Source of the DNA: Ischnura elegans
Lineage: Eukaryota > Arthropoda > Insecta > Odonata > Coenagrionidae
Direction: 5' to 3'
Assembly: GCF_921293095.1 (NCBI RefSeq)
Contig: NC_060259.1
Location: forward strand, 51,131,812 to 51,195,811
DNA length: 64,000 bases
Below the pieces are notes generated by a model. That model was not told where the DNA came from. It saw nothing but the letters and a program-made list of their open reading frames with translations, and made no database searches. Position numbers and translations under genes: made by a program. This document shows positions 1 to 11,450 of the stretch, in pieces (the first letter of the stretch is position 1; each line of letters begins with the position of its first letter).

Positions 1-1079
1 ATTAATTTACTCTCAACCTCCATACGCCTGCCTCACATCCAATCATTAAATGTTACGAGAACAATAACATTTTATTCCCATGAGTAGACGATGGATTAGA
101 TACCCAAGCTGAAAAAATAGATAGATTATTAACGCAGGAAAGACCTAACACGAATAATACAATTAAAAACCGAAATCATAGAATTCGATCATGAGGGCAA
201 ACTGATTTTGAAATGCTGACTGTTCTCATCCATTTCTTCCAGATGGCGGATAACCGAATCTTTAAATAAGCAATATCCCTACCCTTAAGGATAACTAGTA
301 ATACTTGAAAATTCGCATTTCGGTCCAACTGATGTATTATTTTAATTTTTAATTTTTTAAATTTTATTCTCAAACCACGGAATACAGCTCACATTGGCCA
401 TTTCATATCGGGGTACTCAACAAAATTTAACAACTATAAGTACACGAACAACCCTCCCGAACATGCCCTCTCGAACGACCTCGTGTTTGGCAGGCGAGGA
501 CGTTACCCCGCCGCCACCGAGGCGGCATTGAAAATTGTGTAGTAACAGAAATCAAAGATCCCGCAACACTCTCTCAAATATATGCATTAAAGTAATCCTT
601 CAAAGGTAATACGTAATCCAAATACGCTTTGCCTATGAGTGTTAAAATGGGGTCCGTGACTCAAACCCGCAATCCGATTCACCAAAATAATTCGATAGAC
701 GGGAGGAAAAGATAGCTCACAACAAAAAACTTCCTTACTCACGAATTTTCTCGTAAGAATTAAACAAATTAATGCTTGCTTCCAAAGGTACCTAAACTTG
801 CCGCGTAAATTTTCATTATCTGGAGACGTCATTAGTGTTCCGGTTCTGTAACTCATTCATGGAGATGCACTCATTGAGGAAGGAATGGCTCATACGATTC
901 TGAACAAAAACAAACCACATGAGACCAATAAGAGGAAGAGTGGAGTAACTACGAGGTTGTGACCCGCTCAGTGGGAGCGCGTGATGTCACCAAATACTAA
1001 TAATATACTTTTATACGTTTATACTAATAATCCAAAGCGTTAACAGAAATGCGGAATTTTTCGTATAGGTTTCATCTAC
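1..1079. other. No recognised gene; unassigned AT-rich sequence
   Basis: Only short open frames without family resemblance lie here. A slightly GC-richer patch sits near 440-530. I see no terminal repeats or target duplications that would define an element. Confidence 0.5.
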
Positions 1080-1468
1080 ATCTAAATAATACCCCGCAGG
1101 CCGCCTAAAAGGCATGTGGCAGGGGGTGTTAGAACACCAGCCGTTTAGACATAAAAATGAAGTGCTCTAACGAAGTTAGGACTAGCATTTATTAAATTCC
1201 TTTATGGCTCGGTGGAAAAACGAATTCCCATATATATCCGTTCAGCAAAAAATCTCTCTTAATTTATCGCTTCTATCGGACCTAGAAATAAAGTGTGGCT
1301 CTAATATTATGTTCTGCGTGTCGCTCTTAAAGGTATCCATTCTCAATCGTTCAAGCAATCTAAGTCTTGGGCGCAGCCTCCGAGTCTCCAGCGGCGCCCA
1401 GCCTAATTCGCTTAACATCAGGGTAACGCTGTCCGTACGCCCGTAGCAGTTTTTGACGAAACGTGCAG
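1080..1468 (-). pseudogene. LINE copy 1, 3' part (RT C-terminal end and 3' UTR)
   Basis: Read on the minus strand, this continues the reverse transcriptase whose upstream part lies at 4769-5300; a foldback element separates them. Before the stop the conceptual translation contains the usual end of a non-LTR reverse transcriptase (an LSELGW-type motif followed by an LRLLERLR-type helix). The 3' UTR ends around 1080 in a short stem (ccgcaggcc...ggcctgcgg type) and a gatgta-like tail. Copy 2 (44681-45345) runs uninterrupted across the same place, which proves that the two parts were once contiguous. It is 5'-truncated and non-functional. The clade is not assigned (CR1/Jockey-like). Confidence 0.8.
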
Positions 1469-2349
1469 TAGGGCGGATCGGAAAAATCGATTTTTTTCAA
1501 ATCCATCTGGCCCAATGAAAAAAAGTTGTGGGACCGATCAAAAATAAGGCCTGAAAAATTTGAGACCTCTAGGTGAACCCCTGACCCTCGCTCAAATGCA
1601 ACTTAGGGGGGGAGGGTCAAGATTCGAAAAATGTAATATTTTATGGTCATTTCCTATAGATTTTGCCGAGTTACTACCCTTTAGGGCCAAAATTTCATGC
1701 ATTTTGACGTATCTGCCACTGTTTAGCCAAAATATGCCTAATTTGAGTCCGCGTCCGCGAAGAAAATATGCCAACGCCCACGCAGCGTCGCGGATACAAG
1801 AGCCGCAGGCCGATCCCCTCCCCTCCCCGCTCGCTTCTACCCCTCCCACGCTTCCAATACAGCAAAATTCATTCCGTGTATGCTGCTAGGAGGTCGTTTA
1901 TCTTTGATAATATAAATAGGAAGATGGTAGAAGGTAATAAAGGAAGCTTAGTGAGACGACTTGTCCCTTATTAGGCGCCTCGTCGGGGTTAAACAAATCG
2001 ATGTTACCAACTTTTAGAGAAGTGATGGAATAGTTTTAGATCCGAGAACGCAGGAAAGGAGCCTACGGTCCATGAAAAGGCCTCTCGAGTGGCTATAAAG
2101 GTGTGCGAACTATGGTGACGCTTCCCTTCCATTATGTGTGTGACTAAATGGATTTAGTGATGCAACAGGAAGTACTAAAACTTACCGAAAATGGGAATAG
2201 GCCAAAAGTAGGGTTTTAGCTGAAGTACAAAACTCAAGCACTATTGACAGAACATTTGAAATTATGCGATATTTTTGCGTATAAGTGCAATAAGGAGCAT
2301 AATGTTCTCCCCAATGAAGAAGTATGTTGAGAGACCAGCGGACGAAACT
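1469..2349 (+). repeat. Left 881-bp arm of the hAT-like foldback
   Basis: It is the reverse complement of 3880-4760 with only a few differences. A TATA-like stretch (ctataaagg) lies near 2094. A degenerate version of part of this arm is repeated in direct orientation just inside the loop (about 2355-2500), including a second ctataaagg. The long open frame at 1560-1889 recurs in the mirror arm and is not taken as a gene. Confidence 0.9.
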
Positions 2350-2608
2350 ATAGGAGTGGCTATAAAGGTGTGCTAACTTCGGATATGCGCTCCAATTTCG
2401 GCTTTGTCCGACAGATGTGATTAAATGGATTTTGGGCCAAAGCCGCTCGCGTCCCCTCCCCTCAAGCCTCTCCCACGCGCCAAATGCACCAAAATTCACA
2501 CCAAGTGCGTCTTACTTCGTTAGTCTAAATATTTAATGTTTCAGTATCGTCTGTGGAGGAACAATCACGAAAGAAGTTTTCAATTACCTGCTTTCCAATC
2601 TGTATTTC

Positions 2609-2845
2609 TTATGTCAGTGTCATTCCTCGTCTTTCGATGTTGTCAACAAAGTTTTGGTGAATTTCTTCACGAATCTCTCGTCCGTATGTATAATAAAAAG
2701 AAATATTTAACTCCAAATTTGAACGTTCATCAATAGATTTTTGAAAATCCACAGCACTAAGGTCAGATGTAGCCGGAGGTACTGTGGTCTCTCTCCAATA
2801 TGTCATCAGCGAGTAGTCATTAAAGTTGATATTAAAATCCAGCAC
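2609..2845 (-). CDS. Unrecognised 78-codon open frame in the foldback loop
   Basis: This is the most protein-like open frame in the loop of the hAT-like foldback; it has mixed composition and a charged C-terminal half. I recognise no domain. It could be an eroded transposase piece or chance. It has no paired promoter or polyadenylation context that I can support. Confidence 0.15.
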   Translation of the reverse strand: MLDFNINFNDYSLMTYWRETTVPPATSDLSAVDFQKSIDERSNLELNISFYYTYGREIREEIHQNFVDNIERRGMTLT

Positions 2846-3012
2846 TTAAAAAAAATTCGGATCGGCAGCCAAACGCATACTTGCAACAATGCAAAGTCGG
2901 TCCTTAGATTGCCCTCCCAATGTTTATGTCGCAAATCTAGGTCAACTTAGTGCAATTAGCAAATAGACCTCTGTAAGGGATGAAATATGATTTGATGCTT
3001 TCCCGGCGAATG

Positions 3013-3141
3013 ATGTGGGTAAACTCTTCTCGAGATTCAACGAAATTTATCCCTGATGATGATCCCCGAATCGGAGCTTGAAACGTTTGCCATTATGGAA
3101 AAATTAACCCGGTGGGAATCCCGAGAAGAGTTTACTCACAT
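3013..3141 (+). other. 26-bp inverted repeat around a hammerhead-like motif (Penelope-type relic)
   Basis: Arms at 3013-3038 and 3116-3141 match at 24 of 26 positions. Between them, CTGATGA (3053-3059) and GAAACG (3080-3085) occur in the order and spacing of a hammerhead ribozyme core. Penelope-like elements are known to carry such motifs in their terminal repeats. Stem II between the two core boxes pairs poorly, so activity is doubtful; the family link is inference. Confidence 0.4.
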
Positions 3142-3879
3142 AGCAAGGGATGTTGGAATTATGCTTGTAGCATAGGGATGATGCCTCCTTTTTGGGCGGT
3201 ATTCACCATCGCATTCAAATCCTTTTTATTTTTGAGTATCTAATTTTCACTCGGAAAGGAATCGAGAATCGCAGATTTTATAACTTTTGCTAATCCTCCG
3301 AGGGGGGAGGCAAACCAAAAAGTGGGACCCTGTTTCTTCAACTAACATCACACGTTCCCCTTTAAACTTGGATTGATAAGTGCTCTTGCCTTTTTTCATC
3401 AGACTAAAGTATAGTCTTTCACTCCATAAAAATGTATTCCTTTGATGACACCCTTTGATACCTCTCTTTTCGTATTCACAATAATTAGCATCTTTTTCTG
3501 TCTACGTAAGTAATTCTTGCAAACTACCTTGGATGTTTCTTACGAAGTTATGATTTTTGCATCAACTAAAGTTGCGGGGACGATCATTGCTGTTTCTTGG
3601 TTCTTGCATATACCTCTATGACATTTGGCAGACGCATTTTCCACGCAGAAGTTCCCGTTTGAGTTTAGTCCTGAATTTTTATTTGATGAGGAACGTAGAG
3701 ATAAAAATCGGATGATTTCTCTAAGTTTAATTTTCTTCGGATGAATTGATGAAGAAAATTTTTGATACTACTTTCCCATACAATAATTGACGATGTCGAC
3801 TCAACGCTCTCCGACGATTCTCTTTTTTTTCCTCAGTTTTCGAGTTTCTTTAGGACTCAATCCAGCAGGCATCATCTTT

Positions 3880-4760
3880 AGTTTCGTCCGCTGGTCTCTC
3901 AACATACTTCTACATTGGGGAGAACATTATGCTCCTTATTGCACTTATACGCAAAAATATCGCATAATTTCAAATGTTCTGTCAATAGTGCTTGAGTTTT
4001 GTACTTCAGCTAAAACCCTACTTTTGGCCTATTCCCATTTTCGGTAAGTTTTAGTACTTCCTGTTGCATCACTAAATCCATTTAGTCACACACATAATGG
4101 AAGGGAAGCGTCACCATAGTTCGCACACCTTTATAGCCACTCGAGAGGCCTTTTCATGGACCGTAGGCTCCTTTCCTGCGTTCTCGGATCTAAAACTATT
4201 CCATCACATCTCTAAAAGTTGGTAACATCGATTTGTTTAACCCCGACGAGGCGCCTAATAAGGGACAAGTCGTCTCACTAAGCTTCCTTTATTACCTTCT
4301 ACCATCTTCCTATTTATATTATCAAAGATAAACGACCTCCTAGCAGCATACACGGAATGAATTTTGCTGTATTGGAAGCGTGGGAGGGGTAGAAGCGAGC
4401 GGGGAGGGGAGGGGATCGGCCTGCGGCTCTTGTATCCGCGACGCTACGTGGGCGTTGGCATATTTTCTTCGCGGACGCGGACTCAAATTAGGCATATTTT
4501 GGCTAAACAGTGGCAGATACGTCAAAATGCATGAAATTTTGGCCCTAAAGGGTAGTAACTCGGCAAAATCTATAGGAAATGACCATAAAATATTACATTT
4601 TTCGAATCTTGACCCTCCCCCCCTAAGTTGCATTTGAGCGAGGGTCAGGGGTTCACCTAGAGGTCTCAAATTTTTCAGGCCTTATTTTTGATCGATCCCA
4701 CAACTTTTTTTCATTGGGCCAGATGGATTTGAAAAAAATCGATTTTTCCGATCCGCCCTA
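3880..4760 (-). repeat. Right 881-bp arm of the hAT-like foldback
   Basis: It is the mirror of 1469-2349. The encoded mirror frame at 4340-4669 differs from the left one by a single Ala/Val change, which shows how similar the arms are. It ends in CCGCCCTA, immediately before the duplicated ACGTGCAG. Confidence 0.9.
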
Positions 4761-4768
4761 ACGTGCAG

Positions 4769-5300
4769 CCTTCCTTTGTATTTTATTGAGTCCGCAGATT
4801 AAGTCTTTCTGCACCGGATTCCATACGCTCGCTGCATATTCAAGGTGCAGTCGGACGAGTGCCCAGTAGCACCTTTCTTTCACTTTCTCATCCGAAAATC
4901 GTCCCACAATACGCTTGACGAATCCTAATTTCGTCAGGGCTATACGGCAAATATTCCTTATATGTGTTCCCCACGAGAGGTTCGAGGTTATCGTAACTTC
5001 CAGGTACTTCACTTCGTCTGTTGCCTTTATGTTAATACCATCCACAGCATAAACATGGTTATAGTTGGACGAATTCCGCAAGAAATGTACCGACATGCAT
5101 TTTCTCAGATTAAGTTCGAGTCCCCACCCTTGGCTCCACAAATGAACGTTGTTTAAGTCCGATGATAGAATTCCAAAGAGTGATCATTAATTTCGCGATA
5201 GATGACAGCGCCGTCAGCAAATAAACGTATTTTACTGCTAATGCGGGAGCAGAGATCATTAATGTATATAATGAACAAAAGGGGGCCTGATATTTTTCCA
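4769..5300 (-). pseudogene. LINE copy 1, 5' part: reverse transcriptase palm to thumb
   Basis: Minus-strand translation shows the end of RT domain 4 ([12 protein letters not shown]), then the catalytic box as FADG instead of the usual FADD/YADD. The thumb region follows (LNNVHLW, a KYLEV-like beta strand, LEYAASVWNP, KIQRKAAR). At least one frameshift separates the palm from the thumb, and the copy starts within the RT, so it is 5'-truncated. The strand continues at 1468-1080 beyond the foldback element. The missing second catalytic Asp confirms that it is dead. Confidence 0.85.
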
Positions 5301-5934
5301 TTTAATGCAAATCACTTGAAAATCTAGCCAAATCGAAAAATCAATACGGGTTCAATACGAATTAATCCGAATTTTCAAATTTTTACAGTACCTCTGACTT
5401 ATACACTCGGAGCACTAATTCTAAAAGCCAAAAAATGAATGCCTACGCAGAAATATTGAGAGCGCAAAACACCTTTAGTATTTTATATCCGCGATCATAT
5501 TCTCAGTTAGCAGGGCGAGGAAAACTGGAGTCATCATTTATCAGTCCAACACGTAATCCATTTAATATGGGCTTGCCAGGGGTCAAGAGAGCCAGTTTTC
5601 CCCCCTTCGCCTAGTATTGTTCACCGATGGACTTTTCGAGCGTCGCTAATTTCTGGGGGTTGAAACTTTGAAGGCAACTACTTTTACGCTTTCCTTTTTT
5701 TAAAGGGAGCAACTTTCATTAAAACTTGGCCTTAATAATGCCTGTAAAATCTCTATTGTCGGAAGAAACGTCAAACATGAACCAGTGAGCATTTCGAGTA
5801 TGAAGAAAAGTAGGTGAAAACTTTACTAGTGAAGTGTATCACGAAAAGACTTCGAGAGAAATGGAATTCACTGGTAACCGCGAAAGTCGCCATTCTTGAA
5901 TTAAAATTGAAAAGATCTATCTACTAACCCGCAA
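5301..5934. other. No recognised gene
   Basis: No open frame with family resemblance and no terminal repeats were seen between the truncated 5' end of LINE copy 1 and the next LINE tail. Confidence 0.5.
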
Positions 5935-6095
5935 GCCGCCTTAATAGGCGTGTGGCGGGGGTTGTTGCGACACCAGTCGTAATAAAAAAAAGAAATGCAC
6001 GAAGTTCCACCTAGCATCTATTAGTCCTTTATAGTTCTGGGGAAAAACTAATTTTTTCTCCTATCCGCTCGGAAAAATATCTCTATTAATTAATC
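5935..6095 (-). mobile_element. Short 3' tail of the same LINE family
   Basis: The sequence corresponds to the LINE 3' UTR at about 1085-1270: the same paired gcaagccgcc/ggcgtgtggcggggg end, the same gacaccag block, and the same region before the stop. Only about 160 bp of 3' end is present, typical of severe 5' truncation during target-primed reverse transcription. Confidence 0.75.
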
Positions 6096-7000
6096 GATGA
6101 GTACTTCTTGATGAGCCTTTTCTCGTGCATTCGACTTTATAGCATTTAAGCCATTAACACCAGGAATTCTGAGCGTTCATTTTTTCCGAGAATGAGCCCA
6201 TAGACCTGTACTAACTTTATGATGGTAATGTAAATTTGCAATTTTCTACCGACGGGTGACCAAGGGAATGTTTATTTGGGCATTATAACAAAATACTAAT
6301 TATTGAAAATCCTTTTTCACGGTAGGTACTCATCGCTAGCACAAAGAATATGTAACCTAACGCGGAGGGTATTTTTCTAATTTTGGTATCAGAAAATAAA
6401 ATACCTCTTTCAAAAGCATACTTGCCCACAAAATATGATATATGTAACTAATTTTAATTTGTAATCGTCGAGTGACAAGCTAAAGTTTTGGTAAGGAACA
6501 CAGAAGAGAACGAAAAAGAGGAGGAGGGTTTGCATTACATCCGTTCATGATATCAAATCCCAGCTGATATGCCGCACCATTTCAAGTTAAATCCAAAACA
6601 TCCACGGGGTTGCGCCACACAAATGCCTTTCGATTCAAGACTGGAGCAGATAGGCACCAACTCATTTCAGACGCGTTGATGAAAGGATGGAGAGCGATCG
6701 AAAGGCTTAACAGAGCTAGATCCAAGCCAACCTCCCCATCAACACGACTGACATCACAAAATTGCCGAGCATTCGACAGCGATTCATGACTCAACAGGCG
6801 CAATGCAGTGGCGAAAGCGCTAGCTCACGGCTATTTTCAGCGATACCATTCTCCACTGCAACTTCAATGATATCAATTCAATGACATCGAAAAAAATAAC
6901 ATTTGGACGATTTCTTCCCGTGAAAAATACGTGTTTTCCTTCAGCACTCAAATAAGAGTTCGCAAAGAGTTGAAAATTTTATCAAGTCAATTACAAAGAA
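6096..7000. other. No recognised gene
   Basis: Only short frames lacking family resemblance occur. No terminal repeats were noticed. Confidence 0.5.
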
Positions 7001-7002
7001 GG

Positions 7003-7330
7003 CATCAGGTTGGTGTGGTGGCCAGAGTATTGGCTTCCCACTCTGTTGTTTGGGGTTCGAATCCACGCGGTGGCGGAGATTTTTCAGAAACTGCCCGATC
7101 CCTACTTAAGAGGCTTTGTGGAAGGCACTTCAATGTATGCCCGATCCTGGCTTGAATGCTGTGTGGAGGACATTTCAAGGAAAACACTCCGTCCGGCGGA
7201 TGAGACGTTAAGCCGTGGTCCCCTAGACACCTTTCATTAAGAGCATACTAATGGCAACGCCAGGATTCTCTCAACCCTTCACTCATGGCGCAAATGATCC
7301 CAGCTACCGGACACCACCTCTAAATACCAT
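7003..7330 (+). mobile_element. tRNA-derived SINE
   Basis: The head has a degenerate polymerase III A box (about 7008-7020, ggtggtgtggtggcc-like) and a perfect B box, GGTTCGAATCC, at 7054-7064. A tRNA-unrelated body follows that includes gagacgttaagccgtggtcc, a block I recognise from arthropod SINEs (recollection, not a search). It ends with a short ATACC-type repeat tail. It would be transcribed by polymerase III from the internal promoter and moved by a partner LINE. No clear target duplication was found. Confidence 0.85.
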
Positions 7331-8642
7331 ACCATCAATCCCTTAAGTATGTTATAGTAGTGCGCTCAACGAGATTTATATCTAAAGGTTAGACATTTTC
7401 TACAATACTATCTCAATAGCTACTTACACCTGCGTAACACAAATAAAGAGATAGCACTGCATAAAAATAACACTTCATAATTTTGCTTTACAAAGATATG
7501 AAACGTAATTTTTTGTCTTACACAACTGAGATTTCCTGGACAACAAAAAATCTAAGAGGACCTCCCGACTATACCTACTTAACATATAATTTAAAAAATC
7601 TCCTCTGGAAAGCAGACTTATTTTCATCGTGAACTCCGTTTCCTGTTTCCGCTATTTTAGCAAAAAATAGATGGCCTATTACGTAAAAAAACTAGGACAG
7701 GATGTGCATTTCGTTCTTCTTCTTCCATTAATTTTCTTTAGTTTTCAAGTAACAAGTGGTGCAAGATAAAATTATTTCATGCGCTGCTTTACGGAAAAAT
7801 ATTTGCCTATTTCTTACTACCGTCACTAAAATAAACTGATCAGTGTTATGTTAAAACTCCTACATTAGGAAGAAGAAAAAAGGCGAATCTTTGTTTGGAT
7901 TCTCTAGGCTTTTTTTTAATGTCGGGTAAATGAGTCGCAACACAAATAATTGAGACCAAAAATGAATTAAATATTAAATAATGAAAGGAGTCTTACATCT
8001 TACCTAACAAAAGTGCCGATGAGAAATACCATATTGTCATATTGTCGAGGATATTCTCCATAAACAGTGCATTGATAATAATTCAATCACACATTTGCTC
8101 AATGAAAATTACACCACTTCCAAATGTGAGAAATGTTTTAATACAAAAAATAAAACGCATTGGAAGGGGATAGGGGCACTAAGAAAAACGATTCGTTCAG
8201 TACGACAGTCAAGAAGCATTTTTAATCAAAGCCTTAAAAAATTTATATCTCGAAGACAACTTAACAATTTTTAACGTCAGCGTTACACGTAGAAATATTT
8301 AACTACGAAAATTAACAAACCCCATGCCTAGTGAAGCCCTTGGAATAGCCATTTCATGAAATTTCGAATACAAATTGTTGTACCCGAAGCGCAGAGAATA
8401 CATTCACCTCCATCAAACGTCAAACTCACTTGAATGACAAGCATTTTTGGCAGAGCGAATAATATACATAATCAAAGTTTCCTAACACACCTACAAAGCA
8501 AACTCCTTACTTTCTAATCCGCGGTTAATAAACCTTGTGTTTATTTCAAAACTTCAAATGATAGTTACTTCATCAGTCGAAACCATCAATCTGTCCACAT
8601 ATTTAATCATTTGTACAGTTTTTATGCCATTATGATCACTCA
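7331..8642. other. No recognised gene
   Basis: Strongly AT-rich with many stops in all frames. No terminal repeats or RNA genes were noticed. Confidence 0.5.
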
Positions 8643-8702
8643 GAATTACAGACTTATATTAGTCTGTAATTCAGAATCTAATATACAGAATATATTAGAT
8701 TC
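8643..8702. repeat. Twin 12-bp-arm hairpins
   Basis: Two perfect palindromes stand side by side. GAATTACAGACT pairs with its complement at 8661-8672 across a 6-nt loop. GAATCTAATATA (8674-8685) pairs with 8691-8702 across a 5-nt loop. The function is unknown. Confidence 0.8.
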
Positions 8703-9417
8703 CCTAGAGGCAAATTATCAAACTGACTGCCGGTCCTAGGGTGACAAGGTATGAGCCACAAGGATATTCGTCATGCATTCGAGGAAATGTTTTCGAACAC
8801 GAAATCCTGCATTGCAAAGCACATTTTGAGGAATTGAGGAGGATGAAAAAACATCACTCTGGGGCCCACAGGTGTTGCGCCCTGGGGTTGATGTCCCCTT
8901 TACCCCCCTGTATACGGCACTCCTGTCACCATAACTTCCGAAGTCTTTCAATTCTCCCGGACTAGCGTAAAAGAACAGATGGAGCATAATTCAACCGCGA
9001 AAAAAATGAATCATTCTATTCCGAAATTGGAATTACAAAAAAACTGTTTTCGCGTTCACTTTTTTTGCTGTCAATTGAGATACGAGTCAGCAAAAAAGAA
9101 TCTCGTATTTTCTCATTTTTCGATCCACTGAATCCTCCAGTTTTAGCGTAGCGAAGTGTAGCGAAAAATCGACAGCCTCAACCCTTTCGCAAATACGTTG
9201 ATGACGCCACGCGCTCCTGCCGGGCGGGTCACCGTTTCTCAGCGACTCCTACCTTTCTCGCATCTGCCTCGAGTAATTCGTAGTTGTAACATTTACGGCA
9301 GTTAATGCATACCTCGACGCGTGGGTCCCCCAGAACGAGTTCATGAATGGGAACTCTAATGACGTCAGTTACTCGCTTAGAGTGGGTAACAACTTTCGCG
9401 TTCTAAGTTGTGCAAGA
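8703..9417. other. No recognised gene
   Basis: Short frames on both strands of 8736-8987 overlap but show no domain. A moderately CpG-rich patch lies at about 9180-9330, with a TGACGTCA at 9360-9367. Confidence 0.4.
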
Positions 9418-9520
9418 TTTTCATTTGCTCACTTAATCCATGATACGACCGAAGTTCGTCATAGGTCTCAGATATTCCCTACCACCGTTTTGAAAATATG
9501 CGCTTTTCAATGTTTTTTCG
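9418..9520 (+). repeat. Dispersed repeat, copy A
   Basis: About 100 bp (from tttcatttgctcacttaatc through gccaccg/ttttgaaaatatgcgctt) is repeated in the same orientation at 11349-11450 with scattered differences. Its class is unknown. Confidence 0.75.
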
Positions 9521-11348
9521 AAATTCCCAAAATGCAATGAGACTCCATTTCTGTAATATTGTAGCCAAAACGTTTCAATAAGTAGTTTGTATACATGGTG
9601 ACAAATATAAACACCAATTCCGTCAAAATCTGGGAGGATAAGAGTCAATGTCATTCCAAAATGGCGGGGAATGGAGACATTTTCTTCAAAAATTGGAAAT
9701 CCGGATAAAACAACATGAATTCAGCGTAAATTCAACAATGAATGAGCATATTTAGAAATTATGCATATTTAATAGAAATTTTAAGAAATTCGTTAACGCT
9801 CATCTCACGCTGTAAATGAGACTACTAAAGGTTTACACGATCAATCCTTGCGGCAAGGAAAAAGCCAGAATATTTCTCATATAGCTTAAGATCTTGGTAC
9901 GTAATTTTAAAATCCCCTCCAGCAAACGTGCTTCCAATATCCTTACTTCAGAGTCCTCTGGATTGTCGATAATACATTACATAGACCCTATAAGGGAATA
10001 GTGTAGAGAACTGCCACCCAGAGGACTCTGCCTACCCTACGAGTGAGCCGACATCTACGGAGGGAAGGAAGAACAACATACTCACAGGTTAGTCATATTG
10101 CCAAAGAATTACGAATTAAATTTCTTTGTATCATTGATAAAGAAAGACAATTAAGTCCATAAATTAATGTAATGAGTAAAATCGAAAATGTAAACTATTT
10201 TGCTTCGGAACGTGAGAAGAAATAGACTTTAATTCATAACAAAATGACCAAGCTTTTTCAAAGAAACGAACTGCGAACGTAATTCGGATAATATCAATGC
10301 CATTATGCTGGGGTGTTCATTACTCTCCGCTACGCCTTAGTGATATGCAATACCCTCCAGCGACAGAGCGTCTGGGGTTGCATATAAGTAGAAATATGGC
10401 TTCCAGATATTCATAAATTATTTTTAAGCATTGCATGTTAAGCCCGTGAAATAAATACTTATATAGGAGAGCAACCTAAAAAATTACCGCCTTTTAAATT
10501 TTTCTGGAAATAACGAGAGGATAGCCGCATCCCTACCCCGGCCAACACTGGTCCAAAATTGAAAAAGGTTTGTTAAGTGTCGACTTTTATCGAGAAAATT
10601 TTCAATGGAATACTCGAATTCTACAGGAAATGATTTACAAAACGCGCTATTATGTCGGCATTTTCCTTGATTAGAGTAAACATGAAGCATTCAATGTAAA
10701 AATGACTATCGCGAGAAATCGGTCAATTTCGATGTTCACCTTGATGGATGACAAGCTTCCGGCACCATGCTTTGTCCTAAAATTCTTTACCAACAAATAT
10801 GAACATTATCGTAATCTATTCTTTAGATTTTATACGAAAGTTATAATTTTTACCGTCTTTTAAACTTTTAGCCTTTGTCACCCGAATTTTCAAATAAAAT
10901 GGACAATATCGTTTACATAGACACCTGCCGTCGCGCTGCCTTTTACATGAATATGATGGGGATAGGATAGCCACGCAACCGGAGAGAATTTTTTCTATTA
11001 TTTGCAATTCCGACCTCAAAATGGGTTAACTATAACGATGCAATGTGCAGACGCGGGCGGCGGCCGGGTTGACACGTAGTGTGACTCGATGCTATTAAAT
11101 TTTAAGGGTATTTCTCGATGTTCTTACATTTGTATCTTTCTCTACCATATGATTGCCTCCTAAATAAACCATTCTGCCAGTTTCAGCGCATTATTGAGTC
11201 TCTAAATGTTTTGGGCTCAATAATCTGCGCGTGCCAATGCTTTCCAGCAACTCCAGCGGAAGGAAATAATTGCGGAATGAACGGACATAGTTGAGGAAAC
11301 ATGATTCCTTCAAAACGTCAAAAATTTAATAAAATCTAGAAAAAAGAA
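9521..11348. other. No recognised gene
   Basis: No frame with family resemblance. A GC-rich spot sits at about 11046-11070. An imperfect short palindrome lies near 10347-10390. Confidence 0.45.
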
Positions 11349-11450
11349 GAATTTCATTTGCGTACTTAATCCATTCGCCATGATAAGACCAAAGTTCAAC
11401 ATTGGTCTCAGATATTCGCTGCCACCGTTTTGAAAATATCCGCTTCATAA
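11349..11450 (+). repeat. Dispersed repeat, copy B
   Basis: Direct-orientation partner of 9418-9520. The shared block ends in ttttgaaaatatccgctt; sequence beyond diverges. Confidence 0.75.

Larger units (their letters stand above)
1469..4760. mobile_element. hAT-like foldback element, 881-bp terminal inverted repeats
   Basis: The element starts TAGGGCGGATCGG and ends with its reverse complement. It is flanked on both sides by the 8-bp direct repeat ACGTGCAG (1461-1468 and 4761-4768). The two arms are the same length (881 bp) and nearly identical. The element interrupts a LINE; the uninterrupted LINE copy near 45.05 kb shows the empty site. An 8-bp duplication with a TAGGG terminus fits the hAT superfamily, but no hAT transposase was recognised in the 1530-bp loop, so the assignment is inference. 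Near-identity of the arms suggests a young insertion or recent gene conversion. Confidence 0.85.

Noticed and set aside
1560..1889. 109-codon frame, repeated at 4340-4669 on the other strand
   Set aside because: It lies in the foldback arms; its duplication follows from the inverted repeat. Low-complexity Pro/Arg composition and an equally open antisense frame argue against a gene.
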